Positions 62,732 to 64,000 of a DNA stretch of 64,000 nt are shown one piece after another. This stretch comes from Paenibacillus tundrae (GTDB lineage Bacteria > Bacillota > Bacilli > Paenibacillales > Paenibacillaceae). The stretch lies in assembly GCF_030812775.1 (NCBI RefSeq), contig NZ_JAUSTI010000004.1, forward strand, positions 1 through 64,000, read 5' to 3'. Below the pieces are notes generated by a model. It did no database searches and was not told where the DNA came from. It worked only from the letters and a program-made list of their open reading frames with translations. Position 1 is the stretch's first letter. Each line of letters begins with the position of its first letter. The position numbers and the translations under genes were made by a program.

Positions 62732-63688
62732 TTAATACTGATGATCATAATCTACTGGATTACGAGGGAGGGATTTGCCAGCAAGGTAGGCCTCTAAATT
62801 TTCTAGGAAAATATCGAGTGCGCGATCCTTGTATGCTTCTGTGCTCCCTGCAATATGCGGTGTAATTAATACATTGTCCATTCCCCACAGAGGATGTTCT
62901 GAAGGGAGTGGTTCCTCCTCAAATACATCCAGACCGGCAAAGGCGAGGTGACCGCTATTTAGAGCATCTAGAAGCGCATCGGTTTTCACACTAGGACCTC
63001 GTCCCACATTGATGAAGCAGGCACCTGGTTTAAATTGTGCGAAGGCAGCCTCGTTATAGAGATGCTTCGTCTCATCCGTCAGTGGCAGAATGTTAATGAC
63101 ATAGTCACCTTGCCCTAAGGCTTCATGTAAACCGGACATGTCATACATCCGATCAACATTAGGAACATCCTTACCGGAGCGACGCACACCAATGACGTTC
63201 ATGCCTAACGCTTTGAGAATTCGAGCTGTTTCACTACCGATCTCTCCTACACCAGCAATGACAGCTGTTTTTCCATGTAATTCAGGCAGAGGCTGATCAG
63301 GTGCTTTCCACTCACGTTGCTGTTGGTATAGCATCGCTTGTCTCAACCAACGACTGTGAGATAACATCATGCCCAAAATAATTTCTGTAATTGGAATGGA
63401 GTGGACTCCATTTGCACTGGTTACTTGAATTTGCTGTTGTTTCAGATCAGAGAATGGCAGGTTATCGACACCGGCAGACCAGACCTGAATCCACTTCAAG
63501 GAGCCTTGTTTCTTGAGTACATGTTCTGTAATGAGAGGAGACCAGCCAAGAATGATTTCAGCTTCTTGTAGCTCTGCCTTGTCCATGTCTTTGGCTTTGC
63601 CAACGTTCAAGGTATAACCAGGTGCAGCGTCCAAAATTCGTTGTTGCTGTTCCTCAGACAGTGCTGGAAAACATACAATTTTACCCAT
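62732..63688 (-). CDS. D-2-hydroxyacid dehydrogenase
   Basis: A 318-residue NAD-dependent dehydrogenase. The nucleotide-binding GVGEIGSETARILKALGMNVIGVRRSG lies in the middle, with the signature INILPLTDETKHLYNEAAFAQFKPGACFINVGRGPSV and the C-terminal catalytic Glu/His pair in LDVFEEEPLPSEHPLWGMDNVLITPHIAGST. The LGWSPL catalytic-domain segment and the N-terminal substrate domain are intact. AGGAGG precedes the ATG. The substrate cannot be told. Confidence 0.95.
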   Translation of the reverse strand: MGKIVCFPALSEEQQQRILDAAPGYTLNVGKAKDMDKAELQEAEIILGWSPLITEHVLKKQGSLKWIQVWSAGVDNLPFSDLKQQQIQVTSANGVHSIPITEIILGMMLSHSRWLRQAMLYQQQREWKAPDQPLPELHGKTAVIAGVGEIGSETARILKALGMNVIGVRRSGKDVPNVDRMYDMSGLHEALGQGDYVINILPLTDETKHLYNEAAFAQFKPGACFINVGRGPSVKTDALLDALNSGHLAFAGLDVFEEEPLPSEHPLWGMDNVLITPHIAGSTEAYKDRALDIFLENLEAYLAGKSLPRNPVDYDHQY

Positions 63689-63911
63689 GATATGTAACCT
63701 CCTAAGTTTTATTCACTTGTAACATCAAGTGTAGCAGATTTGAAGTTGATGTGCAGAAAGAGCAAGTGGGTAGGTGGCTACCTCTAAGGCATTCTGGCAT
63801 CGAATTCGTCAGTGCAACATTTTTTAGTTGGATATATATATTTATTTACCCAACTTGAAACAATAGGTATGACTGTGAAATAATAAAACGAACTTTAGAG
63901 GGGTGTATCCG

Positions 63912-64000
63912 ATGAACTATCGTAACCATAATGATTCGCATGTTAATCACCATTCGCAACAAGAAAGGCTGTTTACAGCCATTCGCCTTCCTGATTCCAT
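63912..64000 (+). CDS. thpR: RNA 2',3'-cyclic phosphodiesterase (ThpR-like), N-terminal part
   Basis: ATG 63912 follows GAGGGGTG and opens a frame that runs to the window edge. It has a short His/Asn-rich N-terminal extension (MNYRNHNDSHVNHHSQQ) followed by ERLFTAIRLPDS, the first strand of 2H-phosphodiesterases of the ThpR/LigT type (typically RLFxAIxLP). The catalytic HxTx motifs lie outside the window, so identity rests on this strand. Confidence 0.6.
   Translation, partial: MNYRNHNDSHVNHHSQQERLFTAIRLPDS

Noticed and set aside
1-64000. CRISPR array, tRNA or rRNA genes
   Set aside because: No regularly spaced repeats with spacers and no tRNA or rRNA-like stretches were seen.

Overview
The window looks like a chromosome segment of a Paenibacillus-type Gram-positive bacterium. 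This rests on gene content and style rather than a database match: a ProS T-box leader, a queCDE-queF operon behind a preQ1-I aptamer, a CIRCE operator at htpG, PBSX-type tail genes, an AIM24 protein, a DUF4127 protein, YcxB, AAGGAGG-type ribosome binding sites and moderate GC content.

Layout. 1-95 is the 3' end of an IS3-type element, followed by a non-coding stretch with short degenerate repeats. 412-7100 holds an MFS exporter, the queuosine precursor operon queC-queD-queE-queF (minus strand), an AIM24-like protein and small membrane or secreted proteins. 7250-12350 holds a stand-alone protein resembling the part that follows the VWA domain in VWA proteins, a WYL regulator whose stop codon is the first triplet of a 164-bp MITE-like element, a DEDDh exonuclease, a candidate small RNA or attenuated leader, and a membrane-anchored FAD oxidoreductase. 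12366-16925 holds T-box-proS and a secreted LysM-tailed 5'-nucleotidase. 17105-18903 is an ImmA/ImmR/ArpU phage-type regulatory module. 19037-26663 holds a GAF sensor kinase with its response regulator, an FMN reductase, a VOC protein, unknown proteins and a DUF4127 protein, followed by a second copy of the 164-bp element in inverted orientation.

27151-40868 is a compact contractile-tail cluster in PBSX xkd order: terminator-like protein, sheath, tube, chaperone, tape measure, hub and baseplate, fibre, holin, GH25 lysin. It has no terminase, portal or capsid gene, so it is best read as a phage tail-like bacteriocin (tailocin). The tail chaperone carries a textbook -1 frameshift signal: slippery A AAA AAC, a 7-nt spacer, then a two-part stem. 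The second chaperone segment is a 47-codon ORF that appears in no simple ORF scan.

41109-46471 holds YcxB and an oligopeptide/dipeptide ABC importer (binding protein plus two permeases, no ATPase). 46845-48983 is an ECF41-type sigma factor operon with its own TGTCACA-N16-CGTT promoter. 49112-51557 is htpG behind a sigma-A promoter, a perfect CIRCE and a leader of about 500 nt. Part of that leader is shared with the leader of the second importer permease; the two copies form a repeat/leader family ending about 40 nt before the start codon in each case. 51761-56702 is a MarR-controlled operon joining a cytoplasmic arylsulfotransferase-like beta-propeller to a sulfonate/taurine-type ABC importer. 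The rest carries a dGTPase, a luciferase-like monooxygenase, a chemoreceptor, a Trm11-like methyltransferase, a D-2-hydroxyacid dehydrogenase and the start of a ThpR-like RNA phosphodiesterase cut by the window edge.

No tRNA, rRNA or CRISPR array was seen. All family assignments come from reading motifs by eye; no search was run.
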